This document shows positions 34,325-43,752 of a DNA stretch of 64,000 nt, piece by piece. The stretch is from CAVQFD01 sp963724695 (GTDB taxonomy: Bacteria; Acidobacteriota; Vicinamibacteria; Vicinamibacterales; CAVVIG01), in the NCBI GenBank assembly GCA_963724695.1, contig CAVRVW010000012.1, forward strand, positions 937,172-1,001,171. Reading direction: 5' to 3'. The notes under the pieces were generated by a model that worked only from the letters and a program-made list of their open reading frames with translations, had not been told where the DNA came from and did not search any database. Position 1 is the stretch's first letter. Every line of letters starts with the position of its first letter. Made by a program: the position numbers and the translations under genes.

Positions 34325-36136
34325 TCAGGCGCCAGCCGGCGCGGACTGCTCCGGCACGGTCTGGACCGCGAAGTCGCCGGCCACGGTCTGCACGCCGTAT
34401 TCGTAAGCCCAGCGGTGGACGATCGGATCGGCGCCGAAGTTGCCGTGCGGCGGCGGCGAGGGCGCCGTCCACTCGAGCGTGGTGGCGTCCCATGGGTTGG
34501 CCGGCGCCTTGCGGCCCGCGAACAGGCTCCACACGAAGTTCACCAGGAACAGCAGCTGGCCGGAGACGAGCACCATGGCTGTGATGCTCATGATCAGGTT
34601 CTGCAGCCGGGTCTCGCGCAGGTAGTCGAACGCGGTGAACGAATAGTACCGGCGCGGCGCGCCCTGCAGCCCGAGGAAGTGCTGCATGAAGAAGATCGTG
34701 AAGAAGGGCGCGAACGTCAGCCAGAAGTGCAGCCGCCCGAGCGTCTCGCTCATCATCCGCCCGAACATCTTCGGAAACCAGAAGTAGATCGCGCCGAACG
34801 TCCCGAGCAGCGTCACGCCGCCGATCATCAGATGGAAGTGACCGACGACGAAGTAGGTGTCGTGGAGCTGCATGTCGGCGGTGGCGTTGCCCAGGAACAG
34901 GCCGCCGAAGCCGCCGCTGCCGAAAAGGGCGATGACGCCGAGCGCGAAGAGCAACGGCGTGCGGAAGTGCAGCTTGGCGCCCCAGAGGCTCGCGAGCATG
35001 TTGACGCCGAAGATCGTCATCGGCACGGTGATCGTCAGCGTGACCAGCGAGAAGTACTCGCCCGTGAAGGGGCTCATCCCGCTCACGAACATGTGGTGCC
35101 CCCACACAATCATGCTGAGCGAGCCGACCGCCACCAGGCACCAGACCGAGCTTCGGTACCCGAACACGGGCTTCCTCGTGAAGGCCGGCAGGATGTCGCA
35201 CGCGATGCCCAGCGCCGGCAGGATGAGCACGTAGACCTCAGGGTGGCCGAGGAACCAGAACAAGTGCTGCCAGAGCAGCGGCGATCCGCCCTGGTTGGTG
35301 AGCACGGTGTTGCCGATGACGAGGCCGCTCGGCAGAAAGAAACTGGTCCCGGCGTGGCGATCGAGCAGCAGCATCACCGCGGCAGCCGTGAGCGGCGGGA
35401 ACGCCAGCAGGCCGAGGATCGAGGCGATGAAGAACGACCACACCGTCAGCGGCAGCCGCCACATCGTCATCCCGCGTGCGCGCATGCTGAACACCGTGGC
35501 CACGATGTTCAGGCCGCTCATCGTGAACGACGCGATGAAGAACGCCATGCTCAGCAGCCAGACGGTCTGGCCGAGCCCGGACCCTGGCGAGGCGGAGGCC
35601 ACGGCGCTCAGCGGCGGATAGGCCGTCCAGCCCGTACCAGCGGCGCCGCCCTCGACGAGGAATGACGCCAGCATCAGGCCCGCGGCGAGGAACGCCACCC
35701 AGTACGACAGCATGTTGAGGAACGGGAACGCCATGTCCCGCGCGCCGACCTGGAGGGGCACGAGGTAGTTGCCGAAGCCGCTGACGAGCACGTACGAGAT
35801 GAAGAAGAAGACCATGATCGTGCCGTGCATGGTCACGACCGCGAGGTAGAACTCCGGCGTCATCACACCGCTCGGCATACCCTTCGGCAGCAGCCGCGAC
35901 AGCAGCTGCCATTGGTGCTCAGGCCATCCCAACTGAAGCCGGATGAGCACGGCGAGCGCCGCGCCGGCCAGCGCCATCAGGAGACCGGTGACGATGTACT
36001 GGATGCCGATGACCTTGTGGTCGGTGCTGAAGACGTAGCGGCGGACAAAGCCCGTCGGGCCCTCGGAGGGCCCGTGGGCGTGGGGTCGTGGCTCGGTGTC
36101 TGGCGGCGCCGCCGGGGCCGTGGTGGGCGTCATCAT
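34325..36136 (-). CDS. ctaD: cytochrome c oxidase subunit I (type A1)
   Basis: The 603-residue protein has twelve or more transmembrane helices and all heme-copper centre landmarks: TMHGTIMVFFF with the low-spin heme histidine, FLGHPEVYVLILPA near residue 295 with the CuB histidine and cross-linked tyrosine, VWGHHMFVSG with two CuB histidines, and VVGHFHLMIGG with the heme ligands. The glutamate in GHPEV marks an A1-type proton channel. It reduces oxygen to water at the end of respiration. It is flanked by subunit II upstream and subunits III and IV downstream. Confidence 0.95.
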   Translation of the reverse strand: MMTPTTAPAAPPDTEPRPHAHGPSEGPTGFVRRYVFSTDHKVIGIQYIVTGLLMALAGAALAVLIRLQLGWPEHQWQLLSRLLPKGMPSGVMTPEFYLAVVTMHGTIMVFFFISYVLVSGFGNYLVPLQVGARDMAFPFLNMLSYWVAFLAAGLMLASFLVEGGAAGTGWTAYPPLSAVASASPGSGLGQTVWLLSMAFFIASFTMSGLNIVATVFSMRARGMTMWRLPLTVWSFFIASILGLLAFPPLTAAAVMLLLDRHAGTSFFLPSGLVIGNTVLTNQGGSPLLWQHLFWFLGHPEVYVLILPALGIACDILPAFTRKPVFGYRSSVWCLVAVGSLSMIVWGHHMFVSGMSPFTGEYFSLVTLTITVPMTIFGVNMLASLWGAKLHFRTPLLFALGVIALFGSGGFGGLFLGNATADMQLHDTYFVVGHFHLMIGGVTLLGTFGAIYFWFPKMFGRMMSETLGRLHFWLTFAPFFTIFFMQHFLGLQGAPRRYYSFTAFDYLRETRLQNLIMSITAMVLVSGQLLFLVNFVWSLFAGRKAPANPWDATTLEWTAPSPPPHGNFGADPIVHRWAYEYGVQTVAGDFAVQTVPEQSAPAGA

Positions 36137-36155
36137 GTCTGCCTGGTTTGTCCGC

Positions 36156-36974
36156 CTAGTTGGTGGCGGCGGCCTTCTGCAGCCGCAGCCAGTTGTCGAA
36201 CTCCTCCGCCGTCAGCACGTTGAAGAAGCCCCGCATGCGGTAGTGGGCGAGCCCGCAGAGCTCGGCGCAGGCGAGCTCGAAGCTGCCCGTCCGCGTCGGC
36301 ACGAACACGACGTCCGGCGTCATCCCCGGAACCGCGTCCTGCTTCACGCGGAAGTTGGGCAGGAAGAAGCTGTGAATCACGTCTTTGGCGTGCAGCCGGA
36401 TGCGCACCGGCCGATTGACGACGACGGCAATCTCGTTGAGGGTGACGACATCGTCGGAAGCAGCCGGGTCGGATCGCACGATGCCCAGCGGATTCGTCGC
36501 GTCGTCGATGAGGCGGACCTCGGTCTTCCCGAATGCGCCATCAGGGCCGGGATAGCGGACGTTCCACATGAACTGTTGGGCGGTGACCTCGACCTCCAGC
36601 GCGTCGGCCGGCGGCGCGGCCTGGAAGTACTCGGTCCACACCGGCATGCCGATGGCGAGCACGCCGCCTTCGGCGATGATCGCCATGCCCAAGCCGAGCG
36701 TGCCCGACAACAAGCGCTCCGTGCGGCGGGTCGCGAACCTGGCGCCAATCGCCGTTCGGCCCGCGCCAGCCCAGATGAACCAGGCCAGCACGAGGTGACC
36801 GGCAAGGAAGAGCACTCCGACGGTCAGGAGGAGGTACTGGAGCATCGCGTCGATGCCGGCGCCGTGTTTCGACGCCAGCTCCGGCATCCACGATCCTGAG
36901 CCGTAGGCGACGCCGACGATGCCGACCAGCGCGAAGAGCAGGGCGACGAGCGCGGCTTCAAGACGCCTGGGCAT
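36156..36974 (-). CDS. ctaC: cytochrome c oxidase subunit II
   Basis: The 272-residue protein has hydrophobic helices in the N-terminal half and a C-terminal cupredoxin domain with the CuA site: His in VIHSFFLPNFRVKQD and CAELCGLAHYRM (Cys236, Cys240, His244, Met247). No C-terminal cytochrome c domain is present, so electrons must come from a separate carrier. The cytochrome c encoded at 37913 and the two cytochrome c fusions are candidates. The ATG at 36974 overlaps the end of the desaturase gene. Confidence 0.92.
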   Translation of the reverse strand: MPRRLEAALVALLFALVGIVGVAYGSGSWMPELASKHGAGIDAMLQYLLLTVGVLFLAGHLVLAWFIWAGAGRTAIGARFATRRTERLLSGTLGLGMAIIAEGGVLAIGMPVWTEYFQAAPPADALEVEVTAQQFMWNVRYPGPDGAFGKTEVRLIDDATNPLGIVRSDPAASDDVVTLNEIAVVVNRPVRIRLHAKDVIHSFFLPNFRVKQDAVPGMTPDVVFVPTRTGSFELACAELCGLAHYRMRGFFNVLTAEEFDNWLRLQKAAATN

Positions 36975-37824
36975 GTTGTGCGCTCTGCGCGGTCTGGGGA
37001 AGCCGGATGCTCGTGGCGAGGCTGAGCCAGCCGAGCGGCACGATGACGGCCCAGTAGCCCCAGTCAGCCACGCGCTCCGCCGGGTCCACGCGAAGCGCGC
37101 GGTCGCCGGCTGGTCGTGATGGTTGTTGTGGAAGCCCTCGCCCGCGGTCAGGAGCGCCACGACCCAGTTGTTCGCCGTGCGGAAGGCGTGCGCCGCGCGC
37201 GAGTTCTGGTATCCGCCGAGCCACCGGTGCGGCCAGTGGCACAGCGCGTTCACCGACGGGTTCAGCAGGAAGACGAACGTGAGGGCGTGAATGCCGGCCG
37301 CCGCGGACCCCAGCCAGAGGCCGTCCTCGAGCGCCTCGACAACCGGCTTCCCGTCGAGCACGAGTGCGTGCGCGAAGAGGGCCAGCCACAGCAGCGCCGT
37401 GCCGATGAGCAGGCCCAGCCAGCCACGCCGGAAGAAATGGCGGTCCCACCAACCGCGTCGCGCGAGCACGTCGCGCGCGAAGAGTGTGAGCGTCTCGGGG
37501 TGCTTTCTGAGCTCAGCCAGGTAGTACCAGACGTTGCCGAGCTGAATGTGCCAGAACCCTTCGAGCCATGGGCTGTGCGGGATCGCGCTTGTCCGGCGCA
37601 ATCTCGAGGTCAGAGTACGCGTGGTGCTTCCGGTGCACGGCCACCCATACGGCCGGGTCCACGCCGGTGCTGATCCAGTTCGCGAGCTTGAACAGCCACT
37701 CGACGACCGGATGCAGCACCAGCGCCCGGTGGGTCACCGTGCGATGGAGGTAGACCGTGGTCGCCGGCACCGCGAGCAGGAAGGTCGGCACCAGCGACCA
37801 GAGCCACGCCGTCAACAACCGCAT
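36958..37824 (-). CDS. acyl-CoA/fatty acid desaturase (two frameshifts)
   Basis: Three histidine boxes of the membrane di-iron desaturases are present: HRTVTH, HRKHH and HNNHH. The reading changes frame near 37560-37600 and near 37085-37100, after which GYWAVIVPLGWLSLAT leads to a stop at 36958. The joined protein has about 288 residues. It would introduce a double bond into fatty acyl chains using oxygen. Its gene overlaps the start of the subunit II gene and appears to lead the oxidase operon. Confidence 0.8.
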
Positions 37825-37912
37825 CGATCACACCACTCGGGAAACCCGACGACATCGCCGCGTACCTCGAACACAGCACCCACTTCTCGGCCTTCGCTCG
37901 TCAGCCACTGCC

Positions 37913-38509
37913 TCATGGCAGCGTACGGTTGATCCGGTCCATCTCCGCCGCCGTCGGCGGCGTGCACCGGGCCGGACTGTTCGCCTCGCCCTTGTCCCGA
38001 TACGGCTCGTGGCAGCTCGAACAGGCGTCGGCGATGTCGTTGGTCGCCTCGATCATCTGCTCGAGGTTCTTCGTTCGTGCGACCTGCAGGGCCTTCTCGC
38101 CTGCCGCCCTCATGCCCTGCACGTACTTGGCCCAGTCGGCGCGCCCGACGGGCACCGGCTTGCCGTTCTGACACAAGCGACCGGGATACATGAGGAGATC
38201 GGAAGACTCCGCCAGCGCAATCGCCGCGTTCTCGACGACCTGCCACCCGGAGTACATGTTCCCGAACCTGGCGCTGGCGCCGCCGGACGCCTCGTTCTGC
38301 TTCCTGGGCGGCGCTCCGGGGTCCTCCGCCTGGACGTCGAAGATCAGGTTCGCGTTGGGAAAGTAGATGCCGCGCATGACCTGAGCCAGCGTGCCCACGG
38401 CCTTCTTCTGGGCCTGGGCCGACGCGACAGGCTTCGGAGCGGCCGGCGCCTGCGCGCCGCCAGCCGCCACCAGCAACGCCGAGATCACGACGACGAGTAT
38501 GGTGCGCAT
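37913..38509 (-). CDS. periplasmic c-type cytochrome with C-terminal CxxCH
   Basis: The 198-residue protein has a signal peptide (MRTILVVVISALLVAAGG) and one heme site, CSSCH (Cys163, Cys166, His167), close to the C terminus and preceded by long helices. This layout resembles the cytochrome c-prime type four-helix fold. It follows the secreted beta-rich protein gene by 12 bases. It could carry electrons to or from the neighbouring monooxygenase or oxidase (inference). Confidence 0.78.
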   Translation of the reverse strand: MRTILVVVISALLVAAGGAQAPAAPKPVASAQAQKKAVGTLAQVMRGIYFPNANLIFDVQAEDPGAPPRKQNEASGGASARFGNMYSGWQVVENAAIALAESSDLLMYPGRLCQNGKPVPVGRADWAKYVQGMRAAGEKALQVARTKNLEQMIEATNDIADACSSCHEPYRDKGEANSPARCTPPTAAEMDRINRTLP

Positions 38510-38521
38510 GTTCGAGGCCCT

Positions 38522-39376
38522 TCACTTCACGACGACCTTGACGTAAGCGCTCGTCCAGCAGCACTGGAACCCGCCGCCGCCGTCGCCCGTCTCGTCGTTC
38601 CCCTGCACGCGCAGGAGATATTCACCCGCCTTGCTGAACGTGGCCGTGATGGTCGCCTGCCCTTCCGCCGCCGCCACTTCGAGACGGTTCTTCGCGAACG
38701 TGACATCGCCGGGGCCACGAAGCTTGAACACCGACAGCTCCAGCCGCTCGCGACGCTGCGTCGCGGAGCCACCACCCTCGCCGCCGTAGCCTTCGGGCTT
38801 CTTGTCCGTGGCATACACGGTGAAGCTCAGCGGCTGCTCCGAGGTGGCCGTCAGATCCGCCGCGATGCCGTTCTGCGGGGGCCCCTCGAACGGCGTCCCG
38901 CCTGCGGTGAACCTGAGGGTCGGCGGCCGGTTCTTGTTGGCCGCGTCGACGAACGGCTCGATGAACCAGTTCGGATCGAGATGGCCTGGCACCGAGTTGG
39001 TGAAGCCGTTCGCCGTCAGGCGTCCACACGACCTTCTTCGTGCCGAAGTCCTTCGGCACCTTGACGGTGAACACGCCCCACCCGCGCTTCGGATCGAAGT
39101 GCGTCGGCTGGCCGGCGTCGGGCCCGAACGGCTCGATCCTGTTGTTCGGGCCGACCGCCACGTCCAGCGCCTGCTTCGAATTGCGGTTGAAGTACCCGAA
39201 CAGCATCGTGAAGCTGCCGTCCGGGTTCTTGTACCAGCCCTCGTAGACGGGATAGACCGCCTGTCCCGAGTCCTTGATGGCTTCCATCGGCAGCGTCTGC
39301 GCCGATGCACCCGCTCCGATCATCATCGCGGCCGCAAAGGCGGCGGCGTGCGACGAACACGTCGATAGGATCGCAT
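38522..39376 (-). CDS. secreted beta-rich protein of unknown function (frameshifts)
   Basis: An ATG at 39376 follows AAGGAGG by a normal distance and, with one indel, reads a good signal peptide (MRSYRRVRR then AAAFAAAMMIGAGASAQ). The mature part has FTMLFGYFNRNSKQALDVAVG, then, after a second indel near 39020, PGHLDPNWFIEPFVDAANK and an Ig-like C-terminal half (SKAGEYLLRVQGND). I recognise no named family. It sits between the copper monooxygenase and a cytochrome c. A GTG at 39392 opens the same frame but lacks a ribosome site. Confidence 0.65.
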
Positions 39377-39397
39377 CTCGTGCCTCCTTCACCTGCG

Positions 39398-40735
39398 CTA
39401 CTGCTGTTGTCCGCCGGTCGTGCCTCGACGTCGGCGGCCTTGCGCTTCTCGACTTCCGCCTTGAAGTCCTCGTCGTTGAGATAGGTGACGTTCACCCACG
39501 CGTGACCCATCTCGTCCACCGTCCGGTCGCCCCAGCCAATCCACTGGTTCGGATCCGGGTTGCCTTTCTTCGAGGCCGTGTTGTCGTACCAGGTCTTGAA
39601 GAGCAGCACCGTCCCCTTCGGCAGGAGCGGCGCGACATCGTCGGCGTACACGTAGTTGTTGTGCCAGTTGAAGTCGTAGTCGCTCACGAGGCTCAGCACC
39701 TGACGGGTGCCGTCTGGCAGGATCGCTTCCATCTGCATGCCCTTGCCGCGCAGGTGCAGATGCGGCTGGAAGTTCTCGATGCGGCCGTTCTGCTTCATCA
39801 CGTGGAAGTTCTCGGTGACGACGAGCGAGTTCGGCGGGATGTCGAGGTTGCGGTTGCCGCCCTGGATGCCGCTGAAGCTGGCGAGCACCTGGCGGTGCCT
39901 GGGCTCCTCGCCCTTCGGGTAGAAATAGAGACCGAGTTCCACGGTGTCCGTGATTTGCTCGCCGACCGCGTGGTAGTGGATGTCCCACACGATGCTCGAG
40001 CCGGCCTTGATCAGCTTGCCGCTGTTCGGGCCGCATGATCTCGCCCTGCTTGCCGACGGCCCACTCCATCAGGAGGCCGGCGCCGACGTCAGAGGCCGCG
40101 CCGAGCGCGAGCGGATCGGTCTCTTCCTGCTGCAGCCGTGCCAGGGCGTGATGCGTGATGCGACGGCCGGGAACGGTGGACGGCCTGATCTCGATGGCGC
40201 GAATCCAACGATCCTCAGTCAGCCCCGTCGGCACTTCGGGCTTCCACCAGTGATCCTGCGCGAGCGCGGGCATCGTGTAGGGCGTGGACTTGACGATGAG
40301 GTCCGGAGGTCCGCCCAACTGCTCCGAAAAGTTCCACACGTCGTCGTTCGCGAACTGCTTCGGTGCGGGCATGTCCTTCGGATCGCCCTTCGGTGCGCCG
40401 GCGTCGATCCACGCAATCACCGCCTCGAGCTCCTCGTCGGTCAACGAACGATCGTTCTTGAAGGACTGAATGCCGACGGTGCGATCGATATGCCACGGGG
40501 GCATCTGTCGCGAGGCGACGCGAGATCGAATCGACCGCACCCACGGGCGGACCTCCTCGTACGTCACGAGCGACATCGGCGCAATGTAGCCGGGCCGGTG
40601 GCACGACTCACATTGCTCCTGAAAGATCGGCGCGATGTCCCTGGTGTAGGTGAGTGAGGTTTGCGCGCCCGCGTCCGAGGCGCCCAGGACGAACAGAACC
40701 CCCGCCGCCAGAACCGACCATCCCTTGCGTCCCAT
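39398..40735 (-). CDS. secreted cytochrome c / copper type II monooxygenase-like fusion (number 2, frameshifts)
   Basis: This is a paralogue of the gene at 23374. A signal peptide is followed by a cytochrome c site CESCH (Cys42, Cys45, His46) and a PHM-like core with the same ligand pattern: ITHHALA, WDIHYHA, FQPHLHLRG and VDEMGHAW. Frame changes near 40010-40030 and near 39420 interrupt the reading, but both sides align with the intact paralogue. An AAGGAGCGAGG stretch precedes the ATG at 40735. It heads a unit with a secreted protein and a cytochrome c, upstream of the oxidase operon. Confidence 0.78.
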   Translation of the reverse strand: MGRKGWSVLAAGVLFVLGASDAGAQTSLTYTRDIAPIFQEQCESCHRPGYIAPMSLVTYEEVRPWVRSIRSRVASRQMPPWHIDRTVGIQSFKNDRSLTDEELEAVIAWIDAGAPKGDPKDMPAPKQFANDDVWNFSEQLGGPPDLIVKSTPYTMPALAQDHWWKPEVPTGLTEDRWIRAIEIRPSTVPGRRITHHALARLQQEETDPLALGAASDVGAGLLMEWAVGKQGEIMRPEQRQADQGRLEHRVGHPLPRGRRANHGHRGTRSLFLPEGRGAQAPPGARQLQRHPGRQPQPRHPAELARRHRELPRDEAERPHRELPAASAPARQGHADGSDPARRHPSGAEPRERLRLQLAQQLRVRRRCRAAPAEGDGAALQDLVRQHGLEERQPGSEPVDWLGRPDGGRDGSRVGERHLSQRRGLQGGSREAQGRRRRGTTGGQQQ

Positions 40736-40931
40736 CTCCTCGCTCCTTTCACTCGTCCGTGCGACCGGCCGAGAGATCCTGCGGAGTTTTTCGCGACGGC
40801 GCGGGATTTCCCCTGACGCCATCGCCGTCGGCCCCGGCACACAGCGTGCGGAACAGACGCTGGAGCGTCGGTGTGCAATTGCCGGACCGGACTCAGCGGG
40901 CGGAGTGACGGAAATCCGTTAGCGAATCTCT

Positions 40932-40961
40932 GGGACTGAGGGACTGAGGATTGGGGATTTC
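40932..40961. repeat. 7/8-bp array (GGGACTGA, GGATTGG)
   Basis: Two GGGACTGA units and two GGATTNN units lie in the gap between the otsA-like region and the copper monooxygenase gene. The rest of the 40736-40978 gap shows nothing clear. Confidence 0.6.
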
Positions 40962-40978
40962 GTTCCTGAACTTGCAGG

Positions 40979-42455
40979 TTAGACGGGCGTTTCTTCTGGT
41001 GCTCGCGCCGCGTAGAGCAGCGGTTTGGTCCAGAGGCTCTCGAGCCCCTCGAGAATGTCCGATGCCCAGCCGAACACGTTGCGGCCAGCGACAATGCGCC
41101 GCATGGCCCGCATGCGGGCGCGCTTGGCGTCGGGCGGCATGTCGATCGCGCGCGCGATGGCGCCGGCAAATCCGTCGATGTCGTACGGATTGATGATGAG
41201 CGCGTCGCCGAGCTCCTGCGCTGCACCGGCCAGTGCGCTCAGGATGAGCACACCATCCTCGTCGTCTCTCGCCGCGACGAACTCCTTGGCCACCAGATTC
41301 ATTCCGTCGTGCAAAGAGCTGACGACGCAGAAGTCGGCCATGCGGTACAGCGCCACGAGGCTCGCCATGTTCAACGCCGCCTTGTGGTAGTGGACGGGCG
41401 GCGCCCCGCCCGCAGGTGGCCGGTGTTTGGCGTTCAGGGCAGCGACCTTGGCGTCGATCTCGGCCTCGATGGCGCTGTAGCTTTCGAGATCCGACCGGGA
41501 CGGCACCCCAATCTGCAGGAAGGTCAGCTGGCCGCGCAGGTCGGGACGCCGCGTGAACAGGCGGTCGAGCGCTTCGAGCCGCTCGGGAATGCCCTTGGTG
41601 TAATCGAGCCGGTCGACGCCCAGGCCGACGATGCGGGCGTCGAGCGCGAAGAGGGCCTTCAGCCGATCCTGCTCGACGACCAGGGCCTGATCGCCGCCGA
41701 CGGTCTGGATGCGATCGTAGTCCACGCCGATCGGCACCGAGACGACAGTGGTCGTCCGATCGTCGAATCGCACCCGCACCCCGTCGTCCTCGATCTCGGC
41801 GCCCAGTTCGTCTTCCGCGGCGGCCAGAAAATTCCGGCGGTCGCGATCCAGCTGGAACGCGAGGAGATCGTTGGCGAGGAGCCCGGCGAGCAGCTCGCGA
41901 CGCCACGGGCAGATCCGCAGTCGATCGGGGTACGGCCAGGGAATGTGCCAGAAGAGCGCGGTCCGGGCCTGTGGCCGCCGCTCTCGCAGCCGCGGCGCCA
42001 CCAGGGCCAGGTGGTAGTCCTGGATGAAGACCGGGCTGTCGGTCCCGGCCAGCTCGGCGTCAATCGCCTCGGCAAACTGCGCATTGACCGACTGGTAGGC
42101 GTCCCAATCCTCGGTCCGGAACTTCGGCCGGACGTCGACGACGTGACAGAGCGGCCACAGCCCTTCGTTGGCGAACCCGCCGTAGTACTGAGCGAACTCC
42201 TGCGGATCGAGCCAAAGGCGGCGCAGCTGGTACGAGGGGCTCTCGGGCGGCACGGCCACGTGGCCCGAGACGTCCACGCACTCGCGATCGGCGGTGCCCG
42301 CGCCGTGCGCGATCCAGACCCCGCCGCGTTCGCGCATCAGCGCATCGAGCGCGATGGCGACACCGCCGGCCGCCGGCGGACACCGTGACGCGGCCATCGC
42401 TGGTCCGGTTGTGCAGATACGGCTCTCGATTGGAGACGACGACGAGCGGGCGCGG
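40979..42455 (-). CDS. otsA: trehalose-6-phosphate synthase (GT20) module, read through from antiporter
   Basis: The GT20 glycosyltransferase module is complete in motif content: PLVVVSNREP, the VSAGG loop, FIQDYHLALVAPRL, FWHIPWPYPD, GVDRLDYTKGIPERLEAL and LHDGMNLVAKEF. It makes trehalose-6-phosphate from UDP-glucose and glucose-6-phosphate, a step in compatible-solute synthesis. No start codon lies before PLVVVSN in this frame; the reading continues directly from the antiporter (RAGELDASAPRP). One indel interrupts the glycine loop near 42375-42400. No trehalose-phosphate phosphatase gene is in the window. Confidence 0.85.
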
Positions 42456-43752
42456 CGCACTGGCGTCGAGCTCCCCGGCGCGCGCGAGGCCGGTCCGGAA
42501 GGCGGTCGGACCGACGAGCTCGTCGAGGGCGATCACCGCGACGAGCAGCATCTGCGCCTGGCCGCCCCAGGTCGGAAATTCGGTCGCCAGCACGGACACC
42601 AGGCCAAGGGTGATGCCGGCCTGGGAGATGAGCCCCGTCCAGACGTACTCCCCGGCAGGCTCATCGATGCCCGCCGTGCGCCGGCCCACGGCGACACCGA
42701 GGCGGATGAGCCCGACGCGCACGAGGACCAGGAGCGCAGCCACGACTCCGAGCGGCATGAGGGCATCGAGCCGGAGCGAGGTGCCCACCGCCACGAAGAA
42801 GACGACGAGCACGGGCAGCGCGGCCCGCTGCAGCGCGATCTTGAGCGCATCGCCCTGCGCCACCGCCACGTTCTCGATCACCATCCCGGCGGCGAGCGCC
42901 GCGAGCAGGGGCTCGACGCGTCCGGTCAGACCCACCTGACTCAGGACCACGCAGACGCCGATCAACACGACGGTGACTTCGCGCGCGACGTAGCGGAGGT
43001 ACAGCGCGAACAGCGCACCGACGAGGCTCCCGAAGGCCACCGCGCCACCGATCTCCCAGGCGAGACGAATGAGGACGTTGACCTCGCCGTCGCCGGCCTG
43101 ATCGAACACGAATCGTGCGCCCTGCAGCGCGATCGAGAACAGCACCAGCACGATGAGATCGGCAAACACCACGATGGCCAGCACGAGGTCGCTCAGCCGT
43201 CCGCGCGATCCGGTCTCCGAGATCACGGCGGCGGCCATCGTCGGCGAGAAGCTGACGGTGACGATGGCCAGGAGCACGACCATCGAGAGCTTGGCCAGGC
43301 CCTCGGCGTCGGGCGCCACGGGCAGCCAGGACCACGTCACCCACGCCACGGCGCCCAGCCCCAGCATGGCGACGCCGAGCGTGGTGATGGTCAGCCGCGC
43401 GATGCCAGTCGACCCGCGGGCCAATGCGCTCGAGGTTGAGGGTCAGCCCGGCGATGAAGGCGATGAGCGTGGTGGCGATCCCGTTGATCACCTGGAGCTG
43501 ACGGGCCATCGTCTCGTTGACGAGATTGCCGAGGTAGGGGCCGACGAGCACGCCGAAGAGCAGGTACCCGGTGAGCCTCGGCAGGCGCAGGCGGCGGAAC
43601 AGTTCGCCCGTGACGAGAGCGACCACCAGAGAGAACCCGAGGGCGAGCGCCACGCCCGACGGCTCCGCCCCGGACACGACCTCCACGCTGCCGATCTGTC
43701 GCACCCAGATCATCGCGACGACGATGAGCAGGACCCCGAACAGACGTCTCAT
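42456..43752 (-). CDS. CPA2-type cation:proton antiporter module fused to OtsA (one frameshift)
   Basis: The protein starts at the ATG of 43752, overlapping the stop of the upstream antiporter gene. About 12 transmembrane helices are visible, including FGVLVGPYLGNLVNE, VTVSFSPTMAAAVISETG and VWTGLISQAGITLGLVSVLATEF, as in Kef/NapA-type exchangers. An indel near 43385-43430 shifts the frame once. After the last helix (DELVGPTAFRTGLARAGEL) there is no stop codon and the trehalose-phosphate synthase module follows. The ion is not predictable. The fusion would tie ion exchange to osmolyte synthesis. Confidence 0.75.

Noticed and set aside
40979..42455. Otherwise-named GT4 or sucrose synthase-type enzyme instead of OtsA
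   Set aside because: The IQDYHL, HIPWP and DRLDYTKGIPERL motifs are specific to GT20 trehalose-phosphate synthases.
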